Assembly (NCBI RefSeq): GCF_021729155.1
Contig: NZ_JAJQYA010000006.1
Location: 62,001-126,000 of the forward strand
Origin: Membranihabitans marinus
GTDB lineage: Bacteria; Bacteroidota; Bacteroidia; Chitinophagales; Saprospiraceae
Direction: 5' to 3'
DNA: 64,000 bases
Made by a program: the position numbers and the translations under genes. Every line of letters begins with the position of its first letter. Position 1 is the stretch's first letter. The notes below the pieces were generated by a model. It saw nothing but the letters and a program-made list of their open reading frames with translations. It searched no databases and was not told the DNA's origin. Shown in pieces: positions 8,068 to 16,864 of this stretch.

Positions 8068-9225
8068 ATGAGTAGGAAAATACGAATGGGAATGGTCGGT
8101 GGTGGACCTGGTGCATTTATTGGCAATGTGCATCGGATGGCAGCGAGATTAGATGGTGAAATCGACCTGGTTTGTGGAGCTTTTAGTTCTAGTCCTGAAA
8201 AATCTAAACAAGCTGGAAAAGAACTCTATTTACCTGAAGATAGAGTCTACGGTTCTTTTCAAGAAATGATTGAAAAAGAAAGTGCATTACCTGCCGATGT
8301 TCGAATGGATTGTGTAAGTATCGTAACTCCAAATCACCTGCATTTTTTACCGGCCAAATTGGCCCTGGAAAATGGTTTTCATGTGATCTGTGACAAACCC
8401 ATGACCAGAACATTGGAAGAGGCCTTGGAATTGGAAGAGTTAACCGAAAAGTCTGGATTAATCTTCGCTCTTACTCATACTTATACTGGCTACCCAATGG
8501 TTAAGCAAGCACGTGACATGGTTTCAGCTGGGACAATTGGTGATGTTCGTAAAATATATGTGGAATACCCTCAGGGTTGGTTAACAGAAAAAGTGGAAGA
8601 TACCGATTCCAAACAGGCCGGTTGGCGTGTGGATCCATCCAAATCCGGTATCGCTGGAGCTATGGGTGATATAGGTACCCATGCTGAAAATTTAGCAGAA
8701 TATATAACTGGACAAAAAATATCTGAATTATGTGCCGATCTCAATACCGTTGTCAAATCTCGAGTCTTAGATGACGATGGAGCCGTTCTTCTGCGATTCG
8801 ATGGAGGGGCATCAGGTATCTTAACGGCTAGTCAAGTGGCGGCTGGTGAAGAGAATAGTCTGGCTATAAGAATTTATGGAACTAAAGCTGGACTGGAATG
8901 GCATCAGATGGAACCCAATTCCCTTGTGGTTAAATGGTTGAATAAACCCATGGAAATATATAGAACAGGGGTAGGAGCTTTGAGTGAAGGAGCAACCGCT
9001 CATACTAGAGTGCCTGCAGGACATCCGGAAGGATATTTGGAAGCTTTTGCCAATTTGTACAGAAATTTTGCCAAAACCATTCAAGCTCGATTGGCAGGCC
9101 AAGAACCTGATCCTCAATATCTCGATTTCCCTACGGTTAGCGATGGAGTCAGAGGGATGAAATTTTTATACAAAGTGGTGGAGTCTGGTAAAAGTGATGT
9201 AAAGTGGACATCTTTTAATAACTAA
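8068..9225 (+). CDS. Gfo/Idh/MocA family oxidoreductase
   Basis: 385 residues, cytosolic. The Rossmann glycine motif MVGGGPGAFIG is at about 9-19. The family EKP motif appears as D109-K110-P111 (CDKP), a common variant that keeps the lysine. GDIGTHAENL, from about residue 200, carries the active-site histidine region. Bacteroidota paralogues with this length and 'GGGPG..IG.VHR' start act with TIM-barrel isomerases in cyclitol or 3-keto-sugar metabolism. Here the next gene is exactly such a TIM-barrel protein, 53 nt downstream, followed by a haem-like lipoprotein. The pathway assignment is inference. Confidence 0.92.
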   Translation: MSRKIRMGMVGGGPGAFIGNVHRMAARLDGEIDLVCGAFSSSPEKSKQAGKELYLPEDRVYGSFQEMIEKESALPADVRMDCVSIVTPNHLHFLPAKLALENGFHVICDKPMTRTLEEALELEELTEKSGLIFALTHTYTGYPMVKQARDMVSAGTIGDVRKIYVEYPQGWLTEKVEDTDSKQAGWRVDPSKSGIAGAMGDIGTHAENLAEYITGQKISELCADLNTVVKSRVLDDDGAVLLRFDGGASGILTASQVAAGEENSLAIRIYGTKAGLEWHQMEPNSLVVKWLNKPMEIYRTGVGALSEGATAHTRVPAGHPEGYLEAFANLYRNFAKTIQARLAGQEPDPQYLDFPTVSDGVRGMKFLYKVVESGKSDVKWTSFNN

Positions 9226-9278
9226 TGCAGATTCTATTGCACACTATTTAATTTTTTAAAAATATAAAATCATTTGGA

Positions 9279-10334
9279 ATGAAAAATATAAAAGGACCAG
9301 CCATTTTTCTAGCTCAATTTGCCGGAGATCAACCACCTTACAACGATTTGCGATCTATCTGTAGATGGGCTGCCAGCCTAGGTTATAAAGGAGTTCAAAT
9401 ACCGACTTTTGTTTCTTCTTTTATCGATTTGGAAAAAGCTGCTAAGAGTAAAGACTATTGCGATGAACTCAAAGGTATCGCAGCCGAAGAAGGTGTGGAA
9501 ATCACTGAATTGTCCACTCACTTACAAGGTCAATTGGTAGCAGTACATCCCGCTTATGGAGATCTATTTGACGGATTTGCGCCGGCTTCTGTTCACGGGA
9601 AACCCAAGGAGAGAACTGCATGGGCGATACAACAATTGATGTGGGCCGCAGATGCCAGTGAAAACCTGGGATTGGATGTACACGGAACATTTTCTGGTGC
9701 CTTAATTTGGCATACCATGTATCCTTGGCCACAACGCCCCAAAGGATTGGTAGAGGCTGCTTTTAAGGAATTAGCTGCTCGATGGAAACCTATCTTGGAC
9801 CGTTTTGATGAAAAGGGAGTAGATGTATGTTATGAATTGCATCCCGGTGAAGATCTTCACGATGGTTTGACCTTTGAAAGATTTGTCGATGCATTAGACG
9901 GACATTCTCGGGCTAATATTTTATATGATCCCTCTCACTTTGTGTTACAACAATTGGATTACTTGCAGTTTATCGACTTCTATCACGAAAGGATTAAAAT
10001 GTTCCATGTTAAAGATGCCGAATTTAACCCTTCTGGTAAAGCTGGTGTTTATGGTGGGTTTGCCGATTGGACCGATCGTCCTGGGCGTTTCCGTTCTTTG
10101 GGTGATGGTCAAGTAGATTTTAAATCAATTTTCACCAAATTGGCTACCTATGATTACGATGGATGGGCCGTGTTAGAATGGGAATGTGCGGTAAAAGATA
10201 GTGAACAAGGTGCTATTGAAGGCGCACCCTTTATTGCTGACCACATTATTAAAGTAACGGAGAAAGCTTTCGATGATTTTGCAGGAGTAGATGCCGACGA
10301 TGCTTTTAATCGAAAATTAATGGGACTAGATTAG
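9279..10334 (+). CDS. Sugar phosphate isomerase/epimerase family TIM-barrel protein
   Basis: 351 residues of the xylose isomerase-like TIM-barrel (AP endonuclease 2) superfamily. The divalent-metal site can be traced: E186 (CYELHPGE), D217 (LYDPSH), H243 (MFHVKDAE) and E300 (VLEWE). Relatives include IolE/IolH-type inosose dehydratases and isomerases and enzymes of 3-keto-glucose metabolism. There is no signal peptide. It is translated from the same mRNA as the upstream Gfo/Idh/MocA enzyme. The pair probably oxidises a sugar or cyclitol and then isomerises or dehydrates the keto product. Confidence 0.9.
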   Translation: MKNIKGPAIFLAQFAGDQPPYNDLRSICRWAASLGYKGVQIPTFVSSFIDLEKAAKSKDYCDELKGIAAEEGVEITELSTHLQGQLVAVHPAYGDLFDGFAPASVHGKPKERTAWAIQQLMWAADASENLGLDVHGTFSGALIWHTMYPWPQRPKGLVEAAFKELAARWKPILDRFDEKGVDVCYELHPGEDLHDGLTFERFVDALDGHSRANILYDPSHFVLQQLDYLQFIDFYHERIKMFHVKDAEFNPSGKAGVYGGFADWTDRPGRFRSLGDGQVDFKSIFTKLATYDYDGWAVLEWECAVKDSEQGAIEGAPFIADHIIKVTEKAFDDFAGVDADDAFNRKLMGLD

Positions 10335-10398
10335 TAATATTTTATTATATTGTAAGTTCTACTTAAGTATCTATTTATTTACTCACTTAAATGAAATT

Positions 10399-10725
10399 AT
10401 GAAATTTAAAAACTTATTAGGACTGGCTTTGCTGGTTGGAATCACTGTGGTTTCCTGTTCCGATGATCCCATTATTACAGGAGAAGAAGTATCTTATACC
10501 GCTGATATCAGACCACTCCTGGATCAAAAATGTTCCAACCCTTCTTGTCATGGACCGGGATCAGTTATTTTGGAATTGGATACGTACGACAAGGTTCAGT
10601 TGGCTGCCGCTAAAATCAGAGAACGCGTATGGGTAAGTAGAACGATGCCCAAATCGGGAACGATGACTGAAGAAGAAAGAGAATTGGTTAAAGACTGGGT
10701 CGATCAAGGCGCCATGAATAACTAA
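10399..10725 (+). CDS. Small lipoprotein with c-type haem-like CX4CH motif
   Basis: 108 residues. A lipoprotein signal ends VVSC at about residue 20, so the mature protein is lipid-anchored. The remainder resembles the cytochrome c domain used in Planctomycete and Bacteroidota oxidoreductase clusters (pattern 'DIRPLLDQKC....CHG'). The haem motif, however, is CSNPSCH, that is CX4CH instead of CX2CH. A possible distal Met ligand is in SRTMPKSG, followed by EERELVKDWVDQGA, the typical terminal helix. It starts 64 nt after the TIM-barrel gene in the same operon, so it could take electrons from sugar oxidation. Actual haem attachment is uncertain. Confidence 0.75.
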   Translation: MKFKNLLGLALLVGITVVSCSDDPIITGEEVSYTADIRPLLDQKCSNPSCHGPGSVILELDTYDKVQLAAAKIRERVWVSRTMPKSGTMTEEERELVKDWVDQGAMNN

Positions 10726-10736
10726 TCTAAGAAAAT

Positions 10737-10773
10737 TTTATGGATGGTATTCTTATCGAATACTGTCCATAAA
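10737..10773. terminator. Bidirectional hairpin between convergent genes
   Basis: TTTATGGA (10737-10744) pairs with TCCATAAA (10766-10773), and inside it GTATTC pairs with GAATAC around a 5-nt loop. It overlaps the folE stop codon and the end of its coding sequence, and it follows the lipoprotein gene by about 12 nt. Confidence 0.65.
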
Positions 10774-11430
10774 TTCTTTTCGAATATCGGCATCTTTAAA
10801 TTTCCCATCATAATCAAAGGTTATTGTCCTACTGTTGTCGTCCTGTATTCCTCTCGTCGTGACGCAAAAGTGTGCAGCATCTATCATGACAATAACATCT
10901 TCACTATTTAGAGCTTCTTTTAATGCTTCTAAAATTTGGCGAGTCAGCCTTTCTTGTACCTGTGGTCTACGGGCACAATAGTCAACTATTCTATTGATTT
11001 TTGATAATCCTATTACCTTTCCGTGAGATATATATCCTACATGAGCATGGCCTACAATGGGTAGAAAATGGTGTTCACATGTACTTTTGATCGATACATT
11101 CTTCTCTATAATAAATTTATCATATTGGTATTTATTATCAAATACAGAGATTCTAGGTTTGTTGTCTGGATTTAATCCATAAAATATTTCTTTTACAAAC
11201 ATTTTTGCTACCCGATGTGGTGTGCCACTGAGACTATCATCATTTAGATCTAAACCCAGTATGTCCATAATATCAGCAAATTTTTCACTGATTAAGGCCA
11301 TTTTTTCATCATCATCAATATTAAATGCATCTTTCCGTAACGGAGTGTCTATGCCGTTGGATCCGATATGGGCTTCGCCATTGCTTTCTATTTTTTCTAT
11401 GATGTCGTCAGATAGTGGATAATTTTTCAT
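10753..11430 (-). CDS. folE: GTP cyclohydrolase I
   Basis: 225 residues. Converts GTP to 7,8-dihydroneopterin triphosphate, the first step of folate and pterin synthesis. The zinc ligands of the type IA enzyme are visible: C118 in STCEHHF, the histidine(s) that follow, and C189 in HFCVTTRG. Other conserved blocks are PHRVAKMF (about 71-78), the substrate-loop 'VGYI..GKVIGLSKI.RIVD', and 'RRPQVQERLT'. The enzyme is a cytosolic toroidal homodecamer. The first 40 residues are a variable extension. It is transcribed singly, convergent with the lipoprotein gene at a shared hairpin, and lies 126 nt downstream of lgt. Confidence 0.96.
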   Translation of the reverse strand: MKNYPLSDDIIEKIESNGEAHIGSNGIDTPLRKDAFNIDDDEKMALISEKFADIMDILGLDLNDDSLSGTPHRVAKMFVKEIFYGLNPDNKPRISVFDNKYQYDKFIIEKNVSIKSTCEHHFLPIVGHAHVGYISHGKVIGLSKINRIVDYCARRPQVQERLTRQILEALKEALNSEDVIVMIDAAHFCVTTRGIQDDNSRTITFDYDGKFKDADIRKEFMDSIR

Positions 11431-11556
11431 CTAAAGATTTAATATGTAGAGTAAAATTCTCAAGTAAAACGCCTTGAGCTATAAATATGTTCAAATTAGA
11501 ACGTTTTAAGCTTGAAATATAATTCAAGTCCAAAAAATATATTTCAGTGTTTTGAT

Positions 11557-12402
11557 TTACCGTTTTTTGGATTTTGCATAAGGCTTGGCTTTAAAAACAA
11601 CAGTATTCTCTTTGTTGTTTAATAGAAAATAGACGCCTACTAAGGCAAATGGAATGCTTAATAATTGTCCGGTAGAGAGTCCAAGATCAAAAAAGGTCTC
11701 AAATCCGCCTTGGCTTTTTTTGAAATATTCCATAACAAAGCGCGCTGACCACAATAGTACCATAAACCAACCAAATATTTTGCCTAGTCTTTGCTTGGCA
11801 TCGGTCTTCCAATACAGATAGGACAAAAAGAAGAAAATGGCCAAATAGGATAAAGATTCATACAGCTGAACAGGATGTCGAGGCAATTCGTCGACCAATT
11901 TAAATTTGAATGCCCAGGGTACATCGGTGGGCTTGCCCACGATTTCGTGATTCATTAGATTGCCCAAACGAATAAAAGCACCTGCCAATGAAATAGGAAT
12001 AACGATTCGGTCGAGAATCCATAAATAGGGAGTTTTGCTTATTCGCTTGGAGAACAAATAAAGGGCGATTAATATTCCGATGGCGCCTCCATGTGAAGCC
12101 AAACCTCTAAATCCGATAAATCTAAATTCAGGTTCAAATTGAACCGGTAAAAATATCTCTAAAATGTGGTTAGAAAAGTAATCCCAATCGTAAAATAAAC
12201 AATGGCCCAATCGAGCACCCAACACCGTAGCCAATACCAGATAGATTAAGAGTGAATCCAGCCATTCTAGATCGGCATTTTCATTTTTGAATATGCGTTT
12301 AACGATTTGATAGCCAATAATAAATCCAGCTGCAAAGCATAAACTATACAATCTAATGAACCCAATTTGAGGACTGACTGTCCAATCTATATAGCCTATC
12401 AT
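11557..12402 (-). CDS. lgt: Prolipoprotein diacylglyceryl transferase
   Basis: 281 residues and about seven transmembrane helices. Transfers diacylglycerol from phosphatidylglycerol to the lipobox cysteine of prolipoproteins in the inner membrane. The Lgt signature is present as GAFIRLGNLMNHEIVGKPTD (about 141-160), with R145 and E153. H104 in the ASHGG motif corresponds to the essential E. coli His103, and HPVQLYE at about 176-182 is also conserved. The C-terminus is basic (KAKPYAKSKKR). The window encodes many lipoproteins that would be its substrates. A TAnnTTTG box precedes the gene. Confidence 0.96.
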   Translation of the reverse strand: MIGYIDWTVSPQIGFIRLYSLCFAAGFIIGYQIVKRIFKNENADLEWLDSLLIYLVLATVLGARLGHCLFYDWDYFSNHILEIFLPVQFEPEFRFIGFRGLASHGGAIGILIALYLFSKRISKTPYLWILDRIVIPISLAGAFIRLGNLMNHEIVGKPTDVPWAFKFKLVDELPRHPVQLYESLSYLAIFFFLSYLYWKTDAKQRLGKIFGWFMVLLWSARFVMEYFKKSQGGFETFFDLGLSTGQLLSIPFALVGVYFLLNNKENTVVFKAKPYAKSKKR

Positions 12403-12424
12403 TTTATTAATTTTTATACGACCA

Positions 12425-12432
12425 CAAAAGTA
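12425..12432 (-). promoter_or_regulatory. Putative -7 element upstream of lgt
   Basis: Reads TACTTTTG on the minus strand, an exact TAnnTTTG match. It is 22 nt upstream of the lgt ATG. No clear TTTG -33 box lies at the right distance. Confidence 0.35.
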
Positions 12433-12468
12433 TATAAAATTTTAAGTTTATGATGGGTAATAACCGCA

Positions 12469-14544
12469 TTATTGTTTTAAAAGCTCTTGAATTTCAACCA
12501 AATGTTTGTACAATTTCTCTAAGACTTTTTCGTGTTCTTCGAGGGCGATGGTCAATTTTTCAGTTTCATTATTGACAAGATAATATCTCAATCCCGGCAA
12601 CATCCATGCTGCATATCCGCTATAGGGATCAGAACATGCGTATATGGATTGATACCATTCACCAAATGGCATTCCTCCGTCTAATATCAATTGTCTTTCT
12701 GCCTGAATAAGGAGTTGATTGATTTTCGATGGATATTTGCCCTTATAGTCGGACAATGCTTCATCTATTCGCTGGCCCAATGTGGCTATCGCTACTGCTT
12801 GAACTACTAAGTCAGACCATCCTCCTTCATTAATATTATCCGGAGCGTCCATTTTGGCCAAATCTTTGATGTGATTCACCAGATCTAGCCCATAAGTTTC
12901 CATGTTCAATGGGATGGTGGGTTTTTCACTGAGTTGAAGCGTGACCAAACCGACTAGTTTTGCCAAGGTAATACCGTTTTGATAAGTAGAATCTCCGAAC
13001 TTATGGAACCAATGTAAGTCGTCATAATTCGAATGGTAAAGGGTAGATCCACTCATCGATGCTGCCATGGCCGGTATACCGATATGGGAATAGAATCCCA
13101 GGTGATCAGATCCTCCGCCCAGATTCCCAATGGAAGGACTTGAATCTTGCGGTTTAGATTGATTTTCTAACCAATGTTCCCAAATCGTCTTGGGAGAATT
13201 CATATAAGAGGTATATTTAGCTGCCTCATGGATTATAGGTTTTAGTGATGGCGAAGCTGCTGCACTAAATCGAGTTCCCGAACTAGCGGCATCGGCATTG
13301 ATATAGGCAATGGTTTTGGCATTGAGTTCTTTGCGCATTTCTTCTACCCATTCTGTAGATCCCAATATCCCGTGTTCTTCAGCATCCCAATGACCGATGA
13401 GGATACTTCGTTGAATACCTTTGCCGGATTTGTTTATTTTTCCTAGGGTTTCCGCTAAACTCAGTAGCATGGCCGTTCCACTATTGGGGTCAGTGGTGCC
13501 ATAACCCCAAGCATCGTAGTGACATCCCAAAATAATCCATTCATCGGGATATTTACTGCCTTCCAACATGCCAATAACATTGTTGATTCTTACAAAATCT
13601 TTGGGTTGGTCTACATCTAATTCAACCGTGAGTTGAGGACCTCCGATTATCCTATAAGTAAAAGGTAGGCCACCTTGCCAACTGTTAGGAACGACTTGGC
13701 CCTTCATTTCTTTCAATATTTGTTCAGCACTTCCATAACTCATAGGAAGGACGGGAATTTCATGGAAATCGACAGAGTCTATCGCCAGTCTTTCTGGAGA
13801 GTCGGTCTGATCTAGAGGTAGGGCTGGTTCAAATGGAGTCAAAGGATCTCCGGTAAAAGGTAGGGTGAGAACGGAACCTCTTTGAATGGTAGACGAATTG
13901 TAGTATCGTCCCTCGGGATAAGGCAAGCCTCTTACATAGCCCGCATCTTTGGGATCGGTATACATTATTAGGCCTATAGCTCCTGCTTCAGCGGCAAACT
14001 TGGCTTTGAAACCACGGAAATTGCCCCCATATCGAGCGATGGCTATTTTCCCCTCAATGGAAATACCCATTATTTCAAGCAGTTCGAAGTCTTCCTTCTT
14101 ACCGTAATTTACATATACTACTTCTCCAGTGACACGTCCGCTCCCAGAATAGGCATTCCACCCTATATCCAAGTTTTCATGATTGCTGTATTCATCTTCT
14201 AATAAGATGTCTTCTTGATTGCTCAGCGGTTGTCTATGAGGAGTGATAATAGTGGCTTGTGCTTTGCCCGGAGATTTGGGCATATAGATGTCATAGGGAT
14301 ATTTTTTTACTTTAAACCCCGCCTGGGACATGGTTTCACCGATATAGTCAGCTACTCTTTCATTGGCCTCGGTTCCAGCTCGATGAGGTTCTTTAGCCAA
14401 TTTGTAAAGGTGGGTTCGAAATGAAGTCGTATCGATGTTTGATTCCAACTGCTGAGCCCAGGTTTCAATATTAGATTGGACTTGACACAATAACTGACCT
14501 TGTATGAGGACGACCCACATACTGACGAGTGAAATATATTTCAT
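12469..14544 (-). CDS. M28 family zinc peptidase, glutamate carboxypeptidase II-like
   Basis: 691 residues with a signal peptide (cleavage near residue 20, LLCQVQS). The order is a protease-associated domain (about 110-290), an M28 catalytic domain (about 320-560), and a transferrin-receptor-like dimerisation domain. This is the architecture of human PSMA/GCPII and close to its length. The co-catalytic zinc motifs are visible: HYDAWGYG, then TDPNSGTAM, DAEEHGILGS (the E-E pair), and GGGSDHLGF with its His. It probably trims C-terminal glutamate or other residues from peptides in the periplasm. It stands alone between lgt and DUF5606, with about 65-140 nt on either side. Confidence 0.93.
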   Translation of the reverse strand: MKYISLVSMWVVLIQGQLLCQVQSNIETWAQQLESNIDTTSFRTHLYKLAKEPHRAGTEANERVADYIGETMSQAGFKVKKYPYDIYMPKSPGKAQATIITPHRQPLSNQEDILLEDEYSNHENLDIGWNAYSGSGRVTGEVVYVNYGKKEDFELLEIMGISIEGKIAIARYGGNFRGFKAKFAAEAGAIGLIMYTDPKDAGYVRGLPYPEGRYYNSSTIQRGSVLTLPFTGDPLTPFEPALPLDQTDSPERLAIDSVDFHEIPVLPMSYGSAEQILKEMKGQVVPNSWQGGLPFTYRIIGGPQLTVELDVDQPKDFVRINNVIGMLEGSKYPDEWIILGCHYDAWGYGTTDPNSGTAMLLSLAETLGKINKSGKGIQRSILIGHWDAEEHGILGSTEWVEEMRKELNAKTIAYINADAASSGTRFSAAASPSLKPIIHEAAKYTSYMNSPKTIWEHWLENQSKPQDSSPSIGNLGGGSDHLGFYSHIGIPAMAASMSGSTLYHSNYDDLHWFHKFGDSTYQNGITLAKLVGLVTLQLSEKPTIPLNMETYGLDLVNHIKDLAKMDAPDNINEGGWSDLVVQAVAIATLGQRIDEALSDYKGKYPSKINQLLIQAERQLILDGGMPFGEWYQSIYACSDPYSGYAAWMLPGLRYYLVNNETEKLTIALEEHEKVLEKLYKHLVEIQELLKQ

Positions 14545-14684
14545 ATTATCTTTTGATTGATTTTATAGTTGCAATATCTATTGTTTTATTGAATAATGCA
14601 ACTCGTGCTTGATCTATTTCATAAATGAATATAGTCAAGCCGCAATAACGATAGTGAAAATTGAATATTGGATAAAACTTTTAC

Positions 14685-15128
14685 CTATTCTTCCTCTCCG
14701 CTTTCTTCTACGATGGCATCTTCAATCAATGTTTCATCAGACTCTTCATTGCCCAATTTTTCAATGATACCTTCTGCATCTAAAAACAAATACCAGGCAA
14801 TTATTTTTTTAATGTCGCTGGCGTACACTTTGTCTTGATCGTAGTTGGGTAGTACTTCGGAAAAGTAATCTCTATACTCGGATTTAGTAATCCCTTCCTT
14901 GGGTGGATGATCCTTCATTTTTAAAAACACATCACTCAATGGGATGGCATCTTCATCAGTATAGATGGCTATAGACTCTAATGGTGAAAACTGATAGGAT
15001 CTAGTGGACAAGAACTTTTTTTGTCCATCTTGCATAGACGCTACAATAATACCATTGTTTTTGGTGGCTATCAATCTAAATAAGCCGGGTAGCCCACTTA
15101 CGGCTAATAAATCTTTTATTTCGCTCAT
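14685..15128 (-). CDS. DUF5606 domain protein
   Basis: 147 residues. The N-terminal 85 residues match the DUF5606 pattern common in Bacteroidota (opening 'MSEIKDLLAVSGLPGLFRLI', then 'SPLESIAIYTD', then 'VFLKM'). The C-terminus is strongly acidic (ESGEEE). The fold is described as Sm-like plus a small helical region, with no established function. It starts 4 nt after lysS and is surely co-transcribed with it, which hints at a role linked to translation or RNA. That link is inference. Confidence 0.88.
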   Translation of the reverse strand: MSEIKDLLAVSGLPGLFRLIATKNNGIIVASMQDGQKKFLSTRSYQFSPLESIAIYTDEDAIPLSDVFLKMKDHPPKEGITKSEYRDYFSEVLPNYDQDKVYASDIKKIIAWYLFLDAEGIIEKLGNEESDETLIEDAIVEESGEEE

Positions 15129-15132
15129 CTTT

Positions 15133-16656
15133 TTATTTCTCGTTTCTCATTTGTGGAAAAAATATTACTTCTTGGATCGATGTTTGACCTGTCATCAACA
15201 TCGTCAATCGATCGATACCTATACCGAGGCCTGAAGTAGGAGGCATGCCGTATTCCAAGGCACGTAAAAAGTCCTCATCTTGAGCCATGGCTTCTTCATC
15301 TCCTCTAGCTGCCAATTTTAATTGGTCTTCGAATCGCTGTCTTTGGTCTATAGGATCGTTGAGCTCTGTATAGGCATTGGCTATTTCTTTGCCATTGACA
15401 AATAACTCAAAACGCTCTACCAACCCAGGTTCTGACCGGTGTTTTTTGGCCAAAGGCGTCATTTCAATCGGATAATCTGTGATATAAGTCGGTTGGATTA
15501 ATTGAGGTTCTACCAACTCACCAAACAATTCGTCGATTAGTTTTCCTCTACCCATGGTAGAGTCAACCTCTATATGTAGTTTTTTGCATTCGCTGCGCAA
15601 TTCATCTTCCGTCATTTTGGCAACATCGATAGATCCATATTTCAATATCGATTCATAGATGGAAAGTCGCGGATAAGGTCCTTGGAAATCGATGGTGTTT
15701 TCTTTGACTTGAGCTGTGGTTTGACCCAATACTCGCTGAGCAATAAAGGCCAAAAGTTTTTCAACCATTTCCATCATCCAGTGATAGTCCTTATTGGCTA
15801 CGTATATTTCCATGGATGTAAATTCGGGATTATGGGTGCGATCCATTCCTTCGTTTCTAAACATCTTTCCGATTTCATATACCCCATCAAATCCTCCGAC
15901 GATTAATCTTTTTAAATACAATTCATTGGCTATTCGCAAGAAAAGCGGCATGTCCAATGTGTTGTGATGGGTGACAAATGGTTTGGCTGCTGCTCCCCCA
16001 TGTACAGATTGCAATACCGGGGTTTCAACCTCAAGCCATCCTTCATCATCAAAATATCTTCGCATGGAAGATATTATTTTAGATCGAGTAACAAATATTG
16101 GTTTTACTTGATCATTGACTATCAAATCAACATAGCGCTGTCGGTATCTCAACTCTGGATTTACAAAAGCATCGTGTTTCTTTTCTTCTCCAGTTTCAGC
16201 ATCTTTAGTGATTTTGACTACAGGTAGTGGACGCAGCGATTTGGCCAATACCTTGAGCTCGGTCACGTGGATGGTAGTTTCACCTACCTTGGTCGTAAAG
16301 GCATAACCCTTGATGCCCACGATATCCCCTATATCTAATAATTTTTTAAATACAGTGTTGTATAGAGTCTTGTCTTCACCAGAAGCGATGTCGTCTCGAC
16401 TTACATATAATTGGATCTTACCAGAGCCATCTTTGAGAACAGCGAAGGAGGCTTTACCCATTACCCGTTTCGTCATCAGACGACCAGAAAGGCAGATCTC
16501 AGTAAAGTCAGCTTTATTTTCTTCTGTATAATTTTTTAACACTTCCGCTGCAGTGGTGTTCACTGGGTAGGCTTCGGCAGGATAGGGATCAATTCCCAAT
16601 GCGCGAATTTCCTCCAATGCCTTCCTTCTAATAATTTCTTGCTCTGTTAATTGCAT
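15133..16656 (-). CDS. lysS: Lysyl-tRNA synthetase, class II
   Basis: 507 residues, full length. An N-terminal OB-fold anticodon-binding domain (about 50-150; 'LSGRLMTKRVMGKASFAVLKD') is followed by the class II catalytic core. Motif 2 is FRNEGMDRTHNPEF and motif 3 is GLGIGIDRLTML near the C-terminus. It charges tRNA-Lys in the cytosol. It ends ENRNEK-like with no extra domain. It is the first gene of an operon with DUF5606. A TACTTTTG box lies about 50 nt upstream. Confidence 0.97.
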   Translation of the reverse strand: MQLTEQEIIRRKALEEIRALGIDPYPAEAYPVNTTAAEVLKNYTEENKADFTEICLSGRLMTKRVMGKASFAVLKDGSGKIQLYVSRDDIASGEDKTLYNTVFKKLLDIGDIVGIKGYAFTTKVGETTIHVTELKVLAKSLRPLPVVKITKDAETGEEKKHDAFVNPELRYRQRYVDLIVNDQVKPIFVTRSKIISSMRRYFDDEGWLEVETPVLQSVHGGAAAKPFVTHHNTLDMPLFLRIANELYLKRLIVGGFDGVYEIGKMFRNEGMDRTHNPEFTSMEIYVANKDYHWMMEMVEKLLAFIAQRVLGQTTAQVKENTIDFQGPYPRLSIYESILKYGSIDVAKMTEDELRSECKKLHIEVDSTMGRGKLIDELFGELVEPQLIQPTYITDYPIEMTPLAKKHRSEPGLVERFELFVNGKEIANAYTELNDPIDQRQRFEDQLKLAARGDEEAMAQDEDFLRALEYGMPPTSGLGIGIDRLTMLMTGQTSIQEVIFFPQMRNEK

Positions 16657-16706
16657 ATTTTTGAACTAATATTTATCAATCCTAACTCCTCTAAATAATA
16701 GGGGTA

Positions 16707-16714
16707 CAAAAGTA
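16707..16714 (-). promoter_or_regulatory. Putative -7 element upstream of lysS
   Basis: Reads TACTTTTG on the minus strand (TAnnTTTG consensus), 50 nt upstream of the lysS ATG. The -33 region is only a weak match. Confidence 0.35.
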
Positions 16715-16864
16715 CGGTAAAATTGGGAAATCATAGGATTTTCTAGAGGCTAGATTTAATTCACATTCATATTTATGAAATAATATAGGTTAAAAAGACG
16801 TCTGTATTGAGAATATTACCAGACTTCTTCTTTATTTTGAGAAAAATTTATCCTTTTGCATCCC

